Source: Colwellia piezophila ATCC BAA-637
GTDB taxonomy: Bacteria > Pseudomonadota > Gammaproteobacteria > Enterobacterales > Alteromonadaceae
Reading direction: 5' to 3'
Assembly (NCBI RefSeq): GCF_000378625.1
Contig: NZ_KB905165.1
Location: 186,001 to 250,000, forward strand
Length of the DNA stretch: 64,000 bases
A model generated the notes under the pieces. That model saw only the letters and a program-made list of their open reading frames with translations. It was not told the origin of the DNA and did not search any database. Of the stretch, positions 1-9,368 are shown piece after piece (the stretch's first letter is position 1; the number at the start of each line of letters is the position of its first letter). The position numbers and the translations under genes are program-made.

Positions 1-96
1 CGTATGTTACCTAGAACGAAGTCATTATCAAAAACTATGATGGCTGATCCAAAAACCTTAATGCAGCTTGATCCAGAATTAATGTCTTTCCTTTAA
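1..96 (+). CDS. C-terminal fragment of an unidentified protein
   Basis: The first 31 codons of the window are open in frame 1 and end at TAA (94-96). The piece reads RMLPRTKSLSKTMMADPK, continues with a short Leu/Met-rich stretch and ends in MSFL. It is followed after 74 bp by a strong terminator hairpin, which supports a real gene end. The fragment is too short to assign a family. It is convergent with fadE, so a lipid-metabolism role is possible, but only position suggests this. Confidence 0.6.
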   Translation, partial: RMLPRTKSLSKTMMADPKTLMQLDPELMSFL

Positions 97-164
97 GGCA
101 TAATACGTTATCTTAATGCGAAACTTGATTGATATGGGCTAGTCACGGTTAACTTTATCAATAC

Positions 165-206
165 TAAAAAAGCACGGTATATATTATATATACCGTGCTT
201 TTTTAT
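165..206. terminator. Bidirectional rho-independent terminator
   Basis: A perfect 13-bp stem (171-183 with 187-199) closes a TTA loop. It is preceded by six A and followed by six T, so it can terminate transcription on both strands. It ends the gene that runs in from the left edge and can also stop fadE read-through. Confidence 0.92.
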
Positions 207-515
207 GTTTAGGTGTTTTTGTTAATGTTATGTTTGATGTGAACCAACTATTCGTTGTGTTGGTTGGTTGGTCAATTAACGGATCACCGGTAATGAATAC
301 ATTGGCTATATAGCAATAACTGTTAGGTCTATCTTGAGCGCTAGTAACGCCTTTATTTATTTACCCCGATACAAGTTCATCAAGTTAACAATCTTTACGG
401 CTAGATTTAAAGCCAGGCGTAGTTAACGCGACATGTTAAAGCTGATTACAAGTCGCAGTAGTTTTGTCTTGGCTATTTTCGATGTTCCACAGCGCTATGA
501 TGGTGCAATTATTCG
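207..515. other. Non-coding spacer downstream of fadE
   Basis: About 310 bp lie between the terminator and the end of fadE. There is a short GTTGGTTGGTTGG-like tandem near 257-271. No convincing open frame, MITE terminus or strong hairpin was seen. Confidence 0.6.
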
Positions 516-2942
516 TTAATTGTGCGTGTTTGCTGTTAATTCATTATGATCAAAATCATCAACAGCTATTACCCACTGTCTTGAAATCTCGGCGGCAATT
601 AATAGTTCCGCTTCATCTTTTGAAATAATACTTTCTGCTAGCCCAAGATCAGCTACTTTATTTAACTGATAAAAAGGCAGCTTTTTATCAAGGGCCTGAC
701 AAACTTTATCAAAAATTGGTTCACAGTTAATGATATCTTCAAGTGCTTGCTCTAATTTGCCAAAAATATTATTACCATCGCGAGTTAAGTATTGACCTTG
801 GCCCAAACGAGTACGGCTGGCATTAGGGCTTTGTAATAATTGGGCTACTTTATGTGCAATCTCATCACTAGGCTTGTGAAGCCATGTACCTAAAGGAAGT
901 ATGATCATACGCAATAGCTTGGCTATTATTCTATTGGGAAAGTTATTGATAAGCTCGTCAATGGCATGTTGTATTTCATAAAGGCTATCTTCAACCGCAT
1001 ACTGTACAAAGGGCAGGTCATCATGTTTTCTGCCTTCATCATTAAAGCGCTTCAAAGTTGCACTTGCTAAGTACAAGTGACTCAATATATCGCCGAGTCT
1101 TGCTGATATTCGCTCTTTACGTTTTAAATCAGCCCCTAATGACAACATAGCAATATCAGAAAGCATGGCTAAGTTAGCGCTAAAGCGAGTAAGTAATTGA
1201 TAATAACGGCGGGTTTCATCATCGAACGGGCTATTCAATAGACGTGATCCGGTGAGAGAACACCATAAACTACGGCTAATATTGCTGATGCAAAAACCAA
1301 TATGACCAAAGAGCGCGTGGTCAAAATCATTTAGAGCCTGTTCACTATCACTGTTGTTAGCCGCCTCTAACTCAGCCAATACATAGGGGTGACAACGAAT
1401 TGCACCTTGACCATAGATGATCAAACTTCGGGTAAGAATGTTTGCCCCTTCCACCGTGACGGCGATTGGTGCACCTTGGTAACCTCGGGCAAGGTAATTA
1501 TTAGGGCCCATACAAATACCTTTACCGCCATGAATATCCATGGCATCGATGATAGATGAGCGCATTTTTTCAGTGAGATGATATTTAGCGATAGCTGAAA
1601 TCACTGACGGCTTTTCACCCAAATCGATTGCCCCCGTTGACATCGTCGTCACCGCGTCCATGAGATAAGCGTTGGCACCTATGCGAGCAAGAGGCTCTTC
1701 AATACCTTCCATTTTACCAATGGGCATTTTAAATTGACGTCTTATTCGACTATATGCACCAGTAGCTAAGGCCACGGTCTTAATACCACCGGCACTATTT
1801 GACGGCAAAGTGATCGCTCGGCCGATAGCAAGACACTCCACTAACATACGCCAACCTTGTCCGGCCATTTCAGCGCCGCCAATAATAAAATCTAATGGTA
1901 CAAATACTTCATCACCTTGTGTTGGACCATTTTGAAAGGGGATATTTAACGGAAAATGGCGACGACCAATCGTTATCCCCGCTAAATTTGTCGGGATAAG
2001 TGCACAGGTGATACCCAACTCTTCTTTATCAGAAAGTAGCTTGTCGGGATCTAGTAATTTAAAGGCTAACCCTAACACGGTAGCGATAGGCGCTAAGGTG
2101 ATATAGCGTTTATCCCACGTTAGTTTCATGCCTAAAACATCTTTGCCTTCAAATTGCCCATGACAAATAATACCAAAATCAGGAATAGCTCCAGCGTCAG
2201 AGCCCGCCTCAGGGCTGGTGAGAGCAAAACACGGAATTTCCTTACCCGTAGCCAAACGAGGTAAGTAATGGTCTTGTTGTTCTTTGGTACCATAGGCTTG
2301 TAATAGCTCTCCTGGCCCCAAAGAGTTAGGTACACCTACTGTACTGGCAAGAACTGAGCTGACACCGGTCAGTTTTTGTAACACTCTCGATTGCGCATAC
2401 GCAGAGAATTCTAGGCCGCCATATTGTTTTTTTATGATCATGGCAAAGAATTTATTATCTTTTAAAAATTGCCAAATTTCGGCGGGTAAATCTGCAATTT
2501 CATGAGTGATATGCCAATCGTTCACCATGGCACACACTTGCTCAACCGGACCATCTAGGAATACTTGTTCAGCGGTGCTTAGTCTAGGTCGAGGGTAGTT
2601 ATGTAATTTTTTCCAATCAGGGTCGCCGCGAAATAAATCGGCATCAAACCATGTCGTGCCGGCATCTATCGCTTCTTGCTCGGTTGAGGACATTCGTGGC
2701 ATTATCTTTTTAAACAATGACAATAACGGCATACTAATAAACTGTTGGCGAATAGTATCGATATTTAGTGGCAATGCTATCACCGCAAAAAGCAGCCAAG
2801 AGACGATACCGATAATGTTAAATAACGAGCCTATGACCATCAACCCTGACAAAGTGATGGTATAAGTTGATAAGGAAGCCCTTGAATAACTCATAAACCA
2901 AGTTAACGAAAGTGCGATAAATAACCAAATCGTAATATCCAC
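516..2942 (-). CDS. fadE: Acyl-CoA dehydrogenase FadE
   Basis: FadE oxidises acyl-CoA to trans-2-enoyl-CoA with FAD, the first step of aerobic fatty-acid beta-oxidation. The 808 residues match the usual length of the long gammaproteobacterial FadE (about 814) rather than the 380-residue short-chain enzymes. The N-terminus has two hydrophobic segments (about 4-25 and 30-60), which suggests membrane association. The acyl-CoA dehydrogenase core follows, with the conserved [13 protein letters not shown] segment near 240. The C-terminal third is the FadE-specific DUF1974 region. The start is GTG, with an AAAGG-type ribosome site a few bases upstream. It is divergent from a yafJ homologue, the same neighbour as in E. 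coli. No FadR-type operator was recognised; a TACTCTA palindrome lies in the shared upstream region. Confidence 0.95.
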   Translation of the reverse strand: MDITIWLFIALSLTWFMSYSRASLSTYTITLSGLMVIGSLFNIIGIVSWLLFAVIALPLNIDTIRQQFISMPLLSLFKKIMPRMSSTEQEAIDAGTTWFDADLFRGDPDWKKLHNYPRPRLSTAEQVFLDGPVEQVCAMVNDWHITHEIADLPAEIWQFLKDNKFFAMIIKKQYGGLEFSAYAQSRVLQKLTGVSSVLASTVGVPNSLGPGELLQAYGTKEQQDHYLPRLATGKEIPCFALTSPEAGSDAGAIPDFGIICHGQFEGKDVLGMKLTWDKRYITLAPIATVLGLAFKLLDPDKLLSDKEELGITCALIPTNLAGITIGRRHFPLNIPFQNGPTQGDEVFVPLDFIIGGAEMAGQGWRMLVECLAIGRAITLPSNSAGGIKTVALATGAYSRIRRQFKMPIGKMEGIEEPLARIGANAYLMDAVTTMSTGAIDLGEKPSVISAIAKYHLTEKMRSSIIDAMDIHGGKGICMGPNNYLARGYQGAPIAVTVEGANILTRSLIIYGQGAIRCHPYVLAELEAANNSDSEQALNDFDHALFGHIGFCISNISRSLWCSLTGSRLLNSPFDDETRRYYQLLTRFSANLAMLSDIAMLSLGADLKRKERISARLGDILSHLYLASATLKRFNDEGRKHDDLPFVQYAVEDSLYEIQHAIDELINNFPNRIIAKLLRMIILPLGTWLHKPSDEIAHKVAQLLQSPNASRTRLGQGQYLTRDGNNIFGKLEQALEDIINCEPIFDKVCQALDKKLPFYQLNKVADLGLAESIISKDEAELLIAAEISRQWVIAVDDFDHNELTANTHN

Positions 2943-3025
2943 AAATATTGCCTTTTAGTTTTATTGATGTGATGGATGATGAGAGAAAAAGTATTTGAAT
3001 TTAAAATAATTTTTAGTCAATGATA

Positions 3026-3043
3026 TACTCTACTTATAGAGTA
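3026..3043. promoter_or_regulatory. 18-bp palindrome between fadE and yafJ (candidate operator)
   Basis: TACTCTA, CTTA, TAGAGTA is a perfect 7-bp inverted repeat with a 4-nt spacer. It lies 84 bp upstream of the fadE start and 63 bp upstream of the yafJ start, in AT-rich DNA where both promoters must lie. It does not match a regulator consensus I know, so the operator role is inference. Confidence 0.35.
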
Positions 3044-3105
3044 AATTGTTGATTTAGCCAAGCATATTTTACTAATAAGTGTTTGGTTGTTTTTAGGGGT
3101 TAAAA

Positions 3106-3912
3106 ATGTGTGAATTGTTAGCGATGAGTGCCAATGTACCAACCGATATCTGTTTTAGTTTTAGTGGTTTAATGCAACGTGGCGGTAATACCGGACCACA
3201 TAGTGATGGTTGGGGAGTGACCTTTTATGAAGGTAAAGGCTGTCGAAGCTTTAAAGACCCTATGCCCAGCGCTCAATCACCTATTGCAGAGCTCGTTACC
3301 AAGTACCCGATGAAAAGTGAAGCGGTGGTTTGCCATATACGTCAAGCTAATTCAGGGAAAGTTTGTCTTGAAAATACCCATCCGTTTGTCAGGCAAATGT
3401 GGGGCAGAAATTGGACTTACGCACATAATGGTCAGTTAAAAGACTTTGCCACTGAATTAGCAGTTAAGTTTCATTTACCGATAGGTACTACGGACAGTGA
3501 ACATGCTTTTTGTTGGATACTTGATCAGTTACATCTAAAGTTTGGTAGCACACAGGTTGAAGCTGAAATTCTGTTTGCTTTTATTGCCTCACTCGCGGTA
3601 ACGATGGATAAATTGGGTGTTGCCAATATCATTATCACCGATGGGGAATACTTGTTTGCCTATTGCTCTAATAATTTACACTGGCTTACTCGCCGAGCAC
3701 CTTTTGGTCAAGCCAGTCTTATTGATGCTGAAATGGCGGTAGATTTCAAAAAAGAAACCACCAGTAACGATGTAGTCACTGTGATAGCAACTAAACCCTT
3801 AACTGATGATGAAACCTGGCATAAAATGAAACCTGGGCAATGGCAGTTATTTCGTTTAGGCGAACTTGTTGTCTCAGAGCAGCTCATGGCAAAGGGGTCA
3901 ATGGTAAAATAA
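3106..3912 (+). CDS. yafJ: YafJ-type class II glutamine amidotransferase
   Basis: This is a stand-alone class II (Ntn-type) glutaminase domain of 268 residues. Cys2, exposed after removal of Met1, is the expected nucleophile (MCELLAMSANVP). The GGNTGPHSDGWG segment (about 27-38) is diagnostic of the YafJ/EgtC-like group. HIRQANSG and ENTHPF further on are the conserved substrate-pocket strands, and AHNGQL follows. The family is known structurally, but its physiological amide acceptor in proteobacteria is not established. The gene lies beside fadE as in E. coli. The start has a good AGGGG site 7 nt upstream. The call is firm at family level only. Confidence 0.9.
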   Translation: MCELLAMSANVPTDICFSFSGLMQRGGNTGPHSDGWGVTFYEGKGCRSFKDPMPSAQSPIAELVTKYPMKSEAVVCHIRQANSGKVCLENTHPFVRQMWGRNWTYAHNGQLKDFATELAVKFHLPIGTTDSEHAFCWILDQLHLKFGSTQVEAEILFAFIASLAVTMDKLGVANIIITDGEYLFAYCSNNLHWLTRRAPFGQASLIDAEMAVDFKKETTSNDVVTVIATKPLTDDETWHKMKPGQWQLFRLGELVVSEQLMAKGSMVK

Positions 3913-3974
3913 TTTAAATGACCGCTTGGCAGGACTTAGGCAACTCAATCAAAGATCACCTTCACTTGCCTAGT

Positions 3975-4012
3975 GGTATTGCTATCAATTGTTAGCTTTT
4001 GATAGCAATACC
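3975..4012. terminator. 14-bp perfect hairpin between convergent genes
   Basis: GGTATTGCTATCAA pairs exactly with TTGATAGCAATACC across a 10-nt loop. It sits between the convergent ends of yafJ and rlmF. Neither strand has a U-tract after the stem, so it is either a factor-assisted terminator or an mRNA 3'-end stabiliser. Confidence 0.5.
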
Positions 4013-4053
4013 GTCTACCCGGTATAAACCCTATGCTAGAGCTGAAGTATTGC

Positions 4054-4980
4054 TTAATTTGACTTAACTTTAGCTTCATTCACTTCATAAAAACTCCAGG
4101 CGATAAAGCGGCTTATCTTTTGTCCTTGCGCCATATCAATGACTTTAATTTGTTTTGCATGGGATTTTTTTAAGGTGAACTTTAACTTAGCCAGGTGTTC
4201 TTTTTTCGATACTAAGCAGGTAAACCAAAGTACTTGTTTGTCATAAATCTTACTCTCTTTTATCATCTTGCTAATAAAAGCTAATTCACCACCAGGGCAC
4301 CAAAGTTCAGCTTTTTGTCCGCCAAAATTAAGTGCTTTGGATGACACTTTGTTGACAGGCTTGCCTTTATTAAGATTTTTCCATTTTCGCATCGTACCTT
4401 TACTCGCTTCAGCTAAGGAGCGATGAAACGGAGGGTTACACAAGGTAAGATGGAAAAATTCACCTGCTTTTATAATGTCCTTAAAGATGTGCTCACTGTT
4501 AGGTTGCAAACGACAACGGATATTTTTGCTCAGACTTTTATCTGCAGCGATTATTTGCTCCGCTACCTTGATAGAAGTAGGGTCGATATCAGAGGCGACA
4601 AAGTTCCATGCATATTCTCTTTGCCCTAATATAGGGTATATACAACTTGCGCCAGTGCCGATATCAAGAACATTTATCGGCGATTTACCGGTGGGTTTGA
4701 TGTGTTTGCTTGATGTTAACAAATCATGTAGGTGATGAATATAATCTACGCGTCCTGGTATCGGTGGACATAAATACCCTTCAGGTATGTCCCAAAAATT
4801 AATGTGGTAGTGGTTTTTCAATAAAGCACAATTGAGGGCTTTAACTGCTACAGCATTAGCAAAGTCTATTGTATCTTGATTATTATATTTATTTTTTATA
4901 ATAAACTTCGATAGAGTAGGGTACGCTCTAACTAAAGCACTAAAGCTATAACCTTGTTTGTGTTGATTATTTTTATGCAA
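4054..4980 (-). CDS. rlmF: 23S rRNA (adenine-1618-N6)-methyltransferase RlmF
   Basis: RlmF methylates N6 of A1618 in 23S rRNA using S-adenosylmethionine. The 308-residue protein aligns along its length with E. coli RlmF. Landmarks are WDIPEGYLCPPIPGR (about 63-77), the SAM motif I VLDIGTG (104-110), the N6-adenine catalytic motif NPPF (182-185) and a C-terminal MAQGQKISRFIAWSF block. The only usable start is TTG: the in-frame stop lies four codons upstream and no ATG or GTG occurs between. The site in front of it is weak, which suggests low expression. It is 48 bp downstream of the DUF2947-like gene on the same strand and probably cotranscribed. Confidence 0.93.
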   Translation of the reverse strand: MHKNNQHKQGYSFSALVRAYPTLSKFIIKNKYNNQDTIDFANAVAVKALNCALLKNHYHINFWDIPEGYLCPPIPGRVDYIHHLHDLLTSSKHIKPTGKSPINVLDIGTGASCIYPILGQREYAWNFVASDIDPTSIKVAEQIIAADKSLSKNIRCRLQPNSEHIFKDIIKAGEFFHLTLCNPPFHRSLAEASKGTMRKWKNLNKGKPVNKVSSKALNFGGQKAELWCPGGELAFISKMIKESKIYDKQVLWFTCLVSKKEHLAKLKFTLKKSHAKQIKVIDMAQGQKISRFIAWSFYEVNEAKVKSN

Positions 4981-5028
4981 AGTAAAATCGCTTTAATAAT
5001 AAGGTGATTTGAAGGTCGTGCCGATTAA

Positions 5029-5508
5029 TTATTGCTGGGGTTTATTGCCAGTCTTAAAACAACCATTGCTATTAAATTGTACTGCTTGTTGGCGTTTTTT
5101 ACCGAGTAAAATAGGACCGTCATCCATAAATAAAAAATTCTTCCAGCAGCGTTTGAAAATCAGCCAATTTGTTTCTATAACGTTATCCCGAGAGCTACAG
5201 TAGTAAACAATAGTATTTTGGTCCCAGTTCAAATGCGACTCAATTAGCTCCGGTAGTGCGGTTTCATTACTATCCCAAAGCCCCTCCCATTTTCCTTGCT
5301 CTACCCAGCTACTTTTATCAAAAGGCCAATCACCTTTTTTGAAAAAATCAGGGTGATCTACTTGCTTGGATATAAAGGTATCCCATAAAGTGTTGGCGCG
5401 TTCGATACTCATGGGTTTTATTTTAGCTAAGTCGGCCTCGGCAATGGGTAAACTTTTATGCTTGAAAATCCAAGCATTTTTTAAACTCTCTAGTGGTTGA
5501 TAATTCAT
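5029..5508 (-). CDS. DUF2947-like protein of unknown function
   Basis: This 159-residue soluble protein starts MNYQPLESLKNAWIFKHKSLP. It has a conserved-looking IKPMSIERANTLWD segment, a WPFDKSSW stretch and several Trp and Cys residues. It resembles the gammaproteobacterial DUF2947 family as I remember it; that call rests on recall of the N-terminal pattern and was not searched. There is no signal peptide or membrane segment. The short C-terminal tail is Gln- and Lys-rich. It precedes rlmF on the same strand. No function can be proposed. Confidence 0.75.
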   Translation of the reverse strand: MNYQPLESLKNAWIFKHKSLPIAEADLAKIKPMSIERANTLWDTFISKQVDHPDFFKKGDWPFDKSSWVEQGKWEGLWDSNETALPELIESHLNWDQNTIVYYCSSRDNVIETNWLIFKRCWKNFLFMDDGPILLGKKRQQAVQFNSNGCFKTGNKPQQ

Positions 5509-5678
5509 TTAAATTCTCAAAAAGGGGAACAAGCTAATTATACCCACCAATAGTCAAATAAAAAAGCGCTACATAAAGTTACAAAGCGCTACTTATCGCT
5601 ATGAGACAATTAAATTCAAGATATACGGTAAATTATCTAACTAAATTATCAGTCATTTTTATCACAAGGTTAAATTAA

Positions 5679-7229
5679 ATGTTTACAAAGAAAATCGCTA
5701 GAAGGTTTTTACCCCTTACATCTTTAGCATTAACATTAGCATTCAGCGCTAATATCAACGCAGCACTTTTTGATTTCACTGAAAAATCCAAACCAATGGC
5801 TAATGATACCATTGTCGTGTTTCAAGCTGGGGATGAAGTATCACCTGATTTGACTCACTTTATTAAACAATCAAATAAGCAGGTAAGTCGCGCGTTAGCG
5901 ATAGCAAAATTTAGCGGTAAAGCACAACAAGTGGTTGAGGTGATTGCTCCTTGGGGAATAAAGGCACAACGACTAGTGGTTATGGGTTTAGGTGATATAA
6001 CGACACTTACTGAAGGTGAAATTAATAAATTGGGCGCAGAGCTCAGTGCCCGAATGCAAAAACTTAATGTTAAACAAGTTAAGATATTTACCCGTGGCAT
6101 TGTCGATAGCAAAGGCAATGCAAGTTTTGCCGCTCAATTTAGTCACGGGATTAATTTACGTGATTATAAATTTGATAAGTACTTATCAACAGAAAAAAAA
6201 CCGGAACTTCATTATCAAATAGCGGTCAAAAATGCGGCCAAAACAAAGCAGCAATATTCACAGTTAGCCGCTATCGAGCAAGGCGTTTTTTTAGCTCGAG
6301 ATCTTACCTCAGAAGTACCCAGTGAAATGACGCCAGTTGATTTTGCTAATGCCGCGCTTGAATTACAAAAGCTTGGCGTTAAAGTGACTATTCTTGGGCC
6401 CGATGAAATTAAAGCGCTTGGTATGGGAGTATTGCATGCCGTTGGTCGTGGCTCTGATGATGGAGCTCGGTTAGTTGTAGCTCATTGGCAAGGTAGTAAT
6501 GAAACACCTATCGCCTTAGTTGGTAAGGGCATAACATTTGACTCAGGTGGTTATAATATTAAAACGGGTAGTTCGATGGCTCGTATGAAATCGGATATGG
6601 CAGGAGCGGCTGCGGTATTAGGCACGGTCAAAGCCATGGCATTACAAAAAGCGAAAGTGAATGTCGTTGCTGTTATGCCGATGGCGGCTAATATGGTGTC
6701 TGCTACTTCATTTGCGCCAGGTGATGTATTAATGTCAGCAGAAGGGCTGAGTATCGAAGTATTGAATACCGATGCAGAAGGGCGTTTAATTCTCGCTGAT
6801 GGCATGTGGTATGCCCGGGAAAAGTTTGAGGTAAATACTATGATTGATATTGCCACACTGACCGGTTCAAAAATACGCGCGGTTGGCAATCGCTATTCGG
6901 CAATATTTACCGATGATGCAAGTTTACTTGATGAGTTAACGGCTTCAGGTGAACGTGTTGATGAAAAAGTTTGGCGCTTACCACTGGCTTATAAAGATAT
7001 GTTAAAAACACCTATTGCTGATTTGAGAAATACCGGTTCAGGAGGCCCTGGCGCAAGTACAGCGGCTGCTTTTTTACAGCACTTTTCCGGAGACACTCAA
7101 TGGGCCCACCTTGATATCGCGGGAAATGCATTAATGTCGAAGGGTAAAGGCGTAACACCTGCAGGGGGTACAGGGCATGGTGTTCGTTTACTTAGTCACT
7201 GGTTATTAACTCATCATACGGATAAGTAA
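5679..7229 (+). CDS. Exported M17 leucyl aminopeptidase
   Basis: This is a metallo-aminopeptidase of the M17 (PepA) family, cleaving N-terminal residues with two metal ions. The 516-residue chain carries the family signature NTDAEGRL near residues 363-370 and the metal/substrate segments GITFDSGGYNIK and MKSDMAGAA. Unlike cytosolic PepA it begins with a signal peptide: Lys/Arg-rich 1-9, hydrophobic 10-24, and a likely cleavage after Ala28. This implies a periplasmic or secreted enzyme that works on peptides taken up as nutrients. It stands alone and ends at a strong terminator. It differs from E. coli PepA in location, so no gene symbol is given. Confidence 0.92.
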   Translation: MFTKKIARRFLPLTSLALTLAFSANINAALFDFTEKSKPMANDTIVVFQAGDEVSPDLTHFIKQSNKQVSRALAIAKFSGKAQQVVEVIAPWGIKAQRLVVMGLGDITTLTEGEINKLGAELSARMQKLNVKQVKIFTRGIVDSKGNASFAAQFSHGINLRDYKFDKYLSTEKKPELHYQIAVKNAAKTKQQYSQLAAIEQGVFLARDLTSEVPSEMTPVDFANAALELQKLGVKVTILGPDEIKALGMGVLHAVGRGSDDGARLVVAHWQGSNETPIALVGKGITFDSGGYNIKTGSSMARMKSDMAGAAAVLGTVKAMALQKAKVNVVAVMPMAANMVSATSFAPGDVLMSAEGLSIEVLNTDAEGRLILADGMWYAREKFEVNTMIDIATLTGSKIRAVGNRYSAIFTDDASLLDELTASGERVDEKVWRLPLAYKDMLKTPIADLRNTGSGGPGASTAAAFLQHFSGDTQWAHLDIAGNALMSKGKGVTPAGGTGHGVRLLSHWLLTHHTDK

Positions 7230-7295
7230 CTGACTCAGTCATAATGTATAGGTCTTGATTGCAGTTAACTGAGCGTACGAGAAAAATACATCGCT

Positions 7296-7319
7296 TTAGT
7301 TAGTTAGTTAGTTAGTTAG
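7296..7319 (+). repeat. (TTAG)6 tetranucleotide repeat
   Basis: Six perfect TTAG units sit between the aminopeptidase stop codon and its terminator. The repeat is outside any coding frame. Copy number could vary by slippage, with little expected effect here. Confidence 0.9.
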
Positions 7320-7330
7320 ATAGTGATAAA

Positions 7331-7363
7331 AGGGCCGGTTGGCATTGCAACCGGTCCTTTTTG
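7331..7363 (+). terminator. Rho-independent terminator of the aminopeptidase gene
   Basis: An 11-bp GC-rich stem with one G-U pair (AGGGCCGGTTG with CAACCGGTCCT) and a 6-nt loop is followed by a T-rich tail. Confidence 0.93.
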
Positions 7364-7427
7364 TAGAAAAAGAGACAATGTTGCTTCATTAGTCAGCTAA
7401 ATACTGTTTGCTTCATTCAGCCTTTAT

Positions 7428-7775
7428 TCATTGTGCATTAATTCCTTCAGCCTTTTTAGCAATTCTAAAGGCGTCCACAGCTGAGAATACCCAGATAAAC
7501 AAGAGTACATAGCCAACAAACGCTTGTTGCCCCCCTAAAACGTCTTGTTCGGCAAGTGCTTGGCTAATCGCGGTGAGGTCTAATGGCAAGTCGCCGCGAA
7601 TAACCCTATCAACCACCTCTTGGCTTTTGGTCATAATTTCATTAACAATACCGAGTAATAAATAAGCAAAACTACCCATAAACGCCAAGGCGATAAAATA
7701 TTTTTTCAACAGTAAATGGCCAGTTCCAGGGAATACCAGCAAGGATAATAAGGTGACTTGGGTTGTTTTTTTCAT
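7428..7775 (-). CDS. Small membrane protein of unknown function
   Basis: This 115-residue protein has hydrophobic segments at about 8-22, 27-45 and 87-105. The first carries SLLVFPGTGHLLLKKY, which resembles the PGxG turn of TM2-type small membrane proteins. A polar loop of about 40 residues rich in Asp, Glu and Gln lies between segments 2 and 3. It is transcribed alone, convergent with the aminopeptidase gene. The sequence does not identify a function. Confidence 0.75.
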   Translation of the reverse strand: MKKTTQVTLLSLLVFPGTGHLLLKKYFIALAFMGSFAYLLLGIVNEIMTKSQEVVDRVIRGDLPLDLTAISQALAEQDVLGGQQAFVGYVLLFIWVFSAVDAFRIAKKAEGINAQ

Positions 7776-8209
7776 AAAAAGTACCGTAAAGGTGGATGAT
7801 ATAAGTGGTATCTTATCTCGTTAAGGCGAACTAGGCTATGTCAAAAATTCAGCAACATTAAGGATTTAGCTTTACAGTATGCGGCTTTCAATACGATTTA
7901 AGTGCAATTTTCAAACAATTGTTTTAATTCAGATAAAAGTGTAGACTGAATTTAATAAAAAAATCCTGTTACATTTTTTATTATAATAAACTCAGATAGT
8001 TGCAACGTAACGTTAAGGAAAGGCTTTATTAATAGGCTTATAGGGTAGTAGACCTCAGATTTTAAGTGATGTTACATAATATTGACTTTAAGTAACATTA
8101 AATTAACGCTTGTTTAATTTATGTACTAATGATACAAGTTACTAATTAATAAAATAAAAAACACAATACAAAATAAAAATAAAAATAAAAATAAAAATAA
8201 GGAGCGATC
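7776..8209. other. 434-bp intergenic region with AT-rich repeat leader
   Basis: This divergent spacer separates the small membrane protein from the Sel1 protein. It is very AT-rich. Its right end (8171-8200) is a hexamer array described separately. No convincing short gene or hairpin was found in the rest. Confidence 0.6.
8171..8200 (+). repeat. (AAATAA)5 hexamer array abutting a ribosome site
   Basis: Five perfect AAATAA units run directly into the AAGGAG ribosome site (8199-8204) of the Sel1 gene at 8210. The array lies in the leader or between promoter and ribosome site, where a change in unit number would alter spacing. Confidence 0.9.
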
Positions 8210-9256
8210 ATGCCACAAGAAGCAATTCGCCAGTATGAAGAGGATGAACTCTTGCCTGAGGCCGCGGTTGAGCAGCAGGTAATATCTCAAGCACAAGCTA
8301 ATGAAGTCGTCGTCGATTCCACCAGCGCTGCAGATAAACAGAACGAACCCTATTATCATTATACCGTAGATACTAAGGATCCCGATCCTTGGTTGATTTT
8401 GCATAAAGTTAAAATTATTGTTGTAGTGCTTATTATTGCTGCAGTGGTCGCGGGCTCAATCTATAAAAAAAATATAGAACAGGCTCAGCAAACGCTAGCC
8501 ATTGTTGAACAACCTGCAATCAATGATCTCTACTATATCGATTTTCGAGTCATTAAAGATAATCTTCGTCCTGCGGAAAAGTTTCGCATGGCAAAAGTTC
8601 AAGATATTACCGGCGATGTGGTGACCATTAACTTTAGTAGCTATTTTTATTTGCAAGAGCATGAATTGAATGAAGCAATTCGGTATGCACAACTTAGGTA
8701 CGAAAAATTCTTCCAAGAAAAACGCCATAACTATAAAATTTCTGAATTATTAACCATGATTGAATCAGGTGCTATTGTGCTAGCGCGAAGACCTGAAGGT
8801 AATATGCTTGATGGTAATGTAGTGGTTCCCGATTCGCACTTTGAATCGAGCTCAGTTTTTATTCCCGGTAAGAAAGAAAACTTTACCGGTTTAGAGTATT
8901 TAAATTTTGCTAACACCAATAATAAAGCTGAACAGGCCTTCACTAAATTTCAACAGTCTGCCGATTTAGGTTTTGCCAAAGGACAAGTTAACCTTGCTCA
9001 AATGTACCTTAATGGTACTGGGGTTGAAAAAGATTTATCTGTAGCACTTTCTTTATTCAAGCAAGGCGCTTTACAATCTTACGAGCCAGCAATATTAAAA
9101 TACGCCATCGTATGTCAGCTAGTCGAAAGCTGTGTCGTGACCGATTTTTACCAAGAGTTAGTTAAGGCAGGGGTAAATATCGAATTTACTAAGCAAGTTA
9201 ATGTAAGAGCAACGACGAAAGCTTTTGAAAAGGCATTAGAAGATACTAAGAGATAA
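8210..9256 (+). CDS. Membrane-anchored Sel1-repeat protein
   Basis: The 348-residue protein has an acidic, Gln-rich N-terminal region (1-60), one transmembrane helix (about 69-86, VKIIVVVLIIAAVVAG) and a large, probably periplasmic, C-terminal part. Residues about 239-300 contain one clear Sel1 (TPR-like) repeat, AKGQVNLAQMYLNGTGVEKD, and a weaker second unit. Sel1 repeats mediate protein-protein contacts. The gene stands alone between a hexamer-repeat leader and a good terminator. The ATG has an excellent AAGGAG site 5 nt upstream. A specific function cannot be assigned; a scaffold or assembly role is a guess from the repeat type. Confidence 0.8.
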   Translation: MPQEAIRQYEEDELLPEAAVEQQVISQAQANEVVVDSTSAADKQNEPYYHYTVDTKDPDPWLILHKVKIIVVVLIIAAVVAGSIYKKNIEQAQQTLAIVEQPAINDLYYIDFRVIKDNLRPAEKFRMAKVQDITGDVVTINFSSYFYLQEHELNEAIRYAQLRYEKFFQEKRHNYKISELLTMIESGAIVLARRPEGNMLDGNVVVPDSHFESSSVFIPGKKENFTGLEYLNFANTNNKAEQAFTKFQQSADLGFAKGQVNLAQMYLNGTGVEKDLSVALSLFKQGALQSYEPAILKYAIVCQLVESCVVTDFYQELVKAGVNIEFTKQVNVRATTKAFEKALEDTKR

Positions 9257-9282
9257 CAACACGTTGCTCCTAATAATTGCTC

Positions 9283-9314
9283 AAAGGCTTAAAGTTCATT
9301 TTAAGCCTTTTTTA
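9283..9314 (+). terminator. Rho-independent terminator of the Sel1 gene
   Basis: A perfect 11-bp stem, AAAGGCTTAAA with TTTAAGCCTTT, closes a 6-nt loop and is followed by a T-run. It lies between convergent ends (Sel1 gene and dinG). Confidence 0.92.
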
Positions 9315-9368
9315 TGTGCGTTATAAAAGTGCTTTTTGTTAACGCAACCGTAATACTATTACGTTAAA

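Noticed and set aside
5563-5592. Direct repeat AAAGCGCTAC, 20 bp apart, as an operator
   Set aside because: It occurs only twice, is not palindromic as a unit and matches no regulator I know; too weak to list as a site.
8126-8404. Minus-strand frame with a Phe/Leu run
   Set aside because: The run is the complement of the AAATAA array and the frame overlaps the start of the Sel1 gene.
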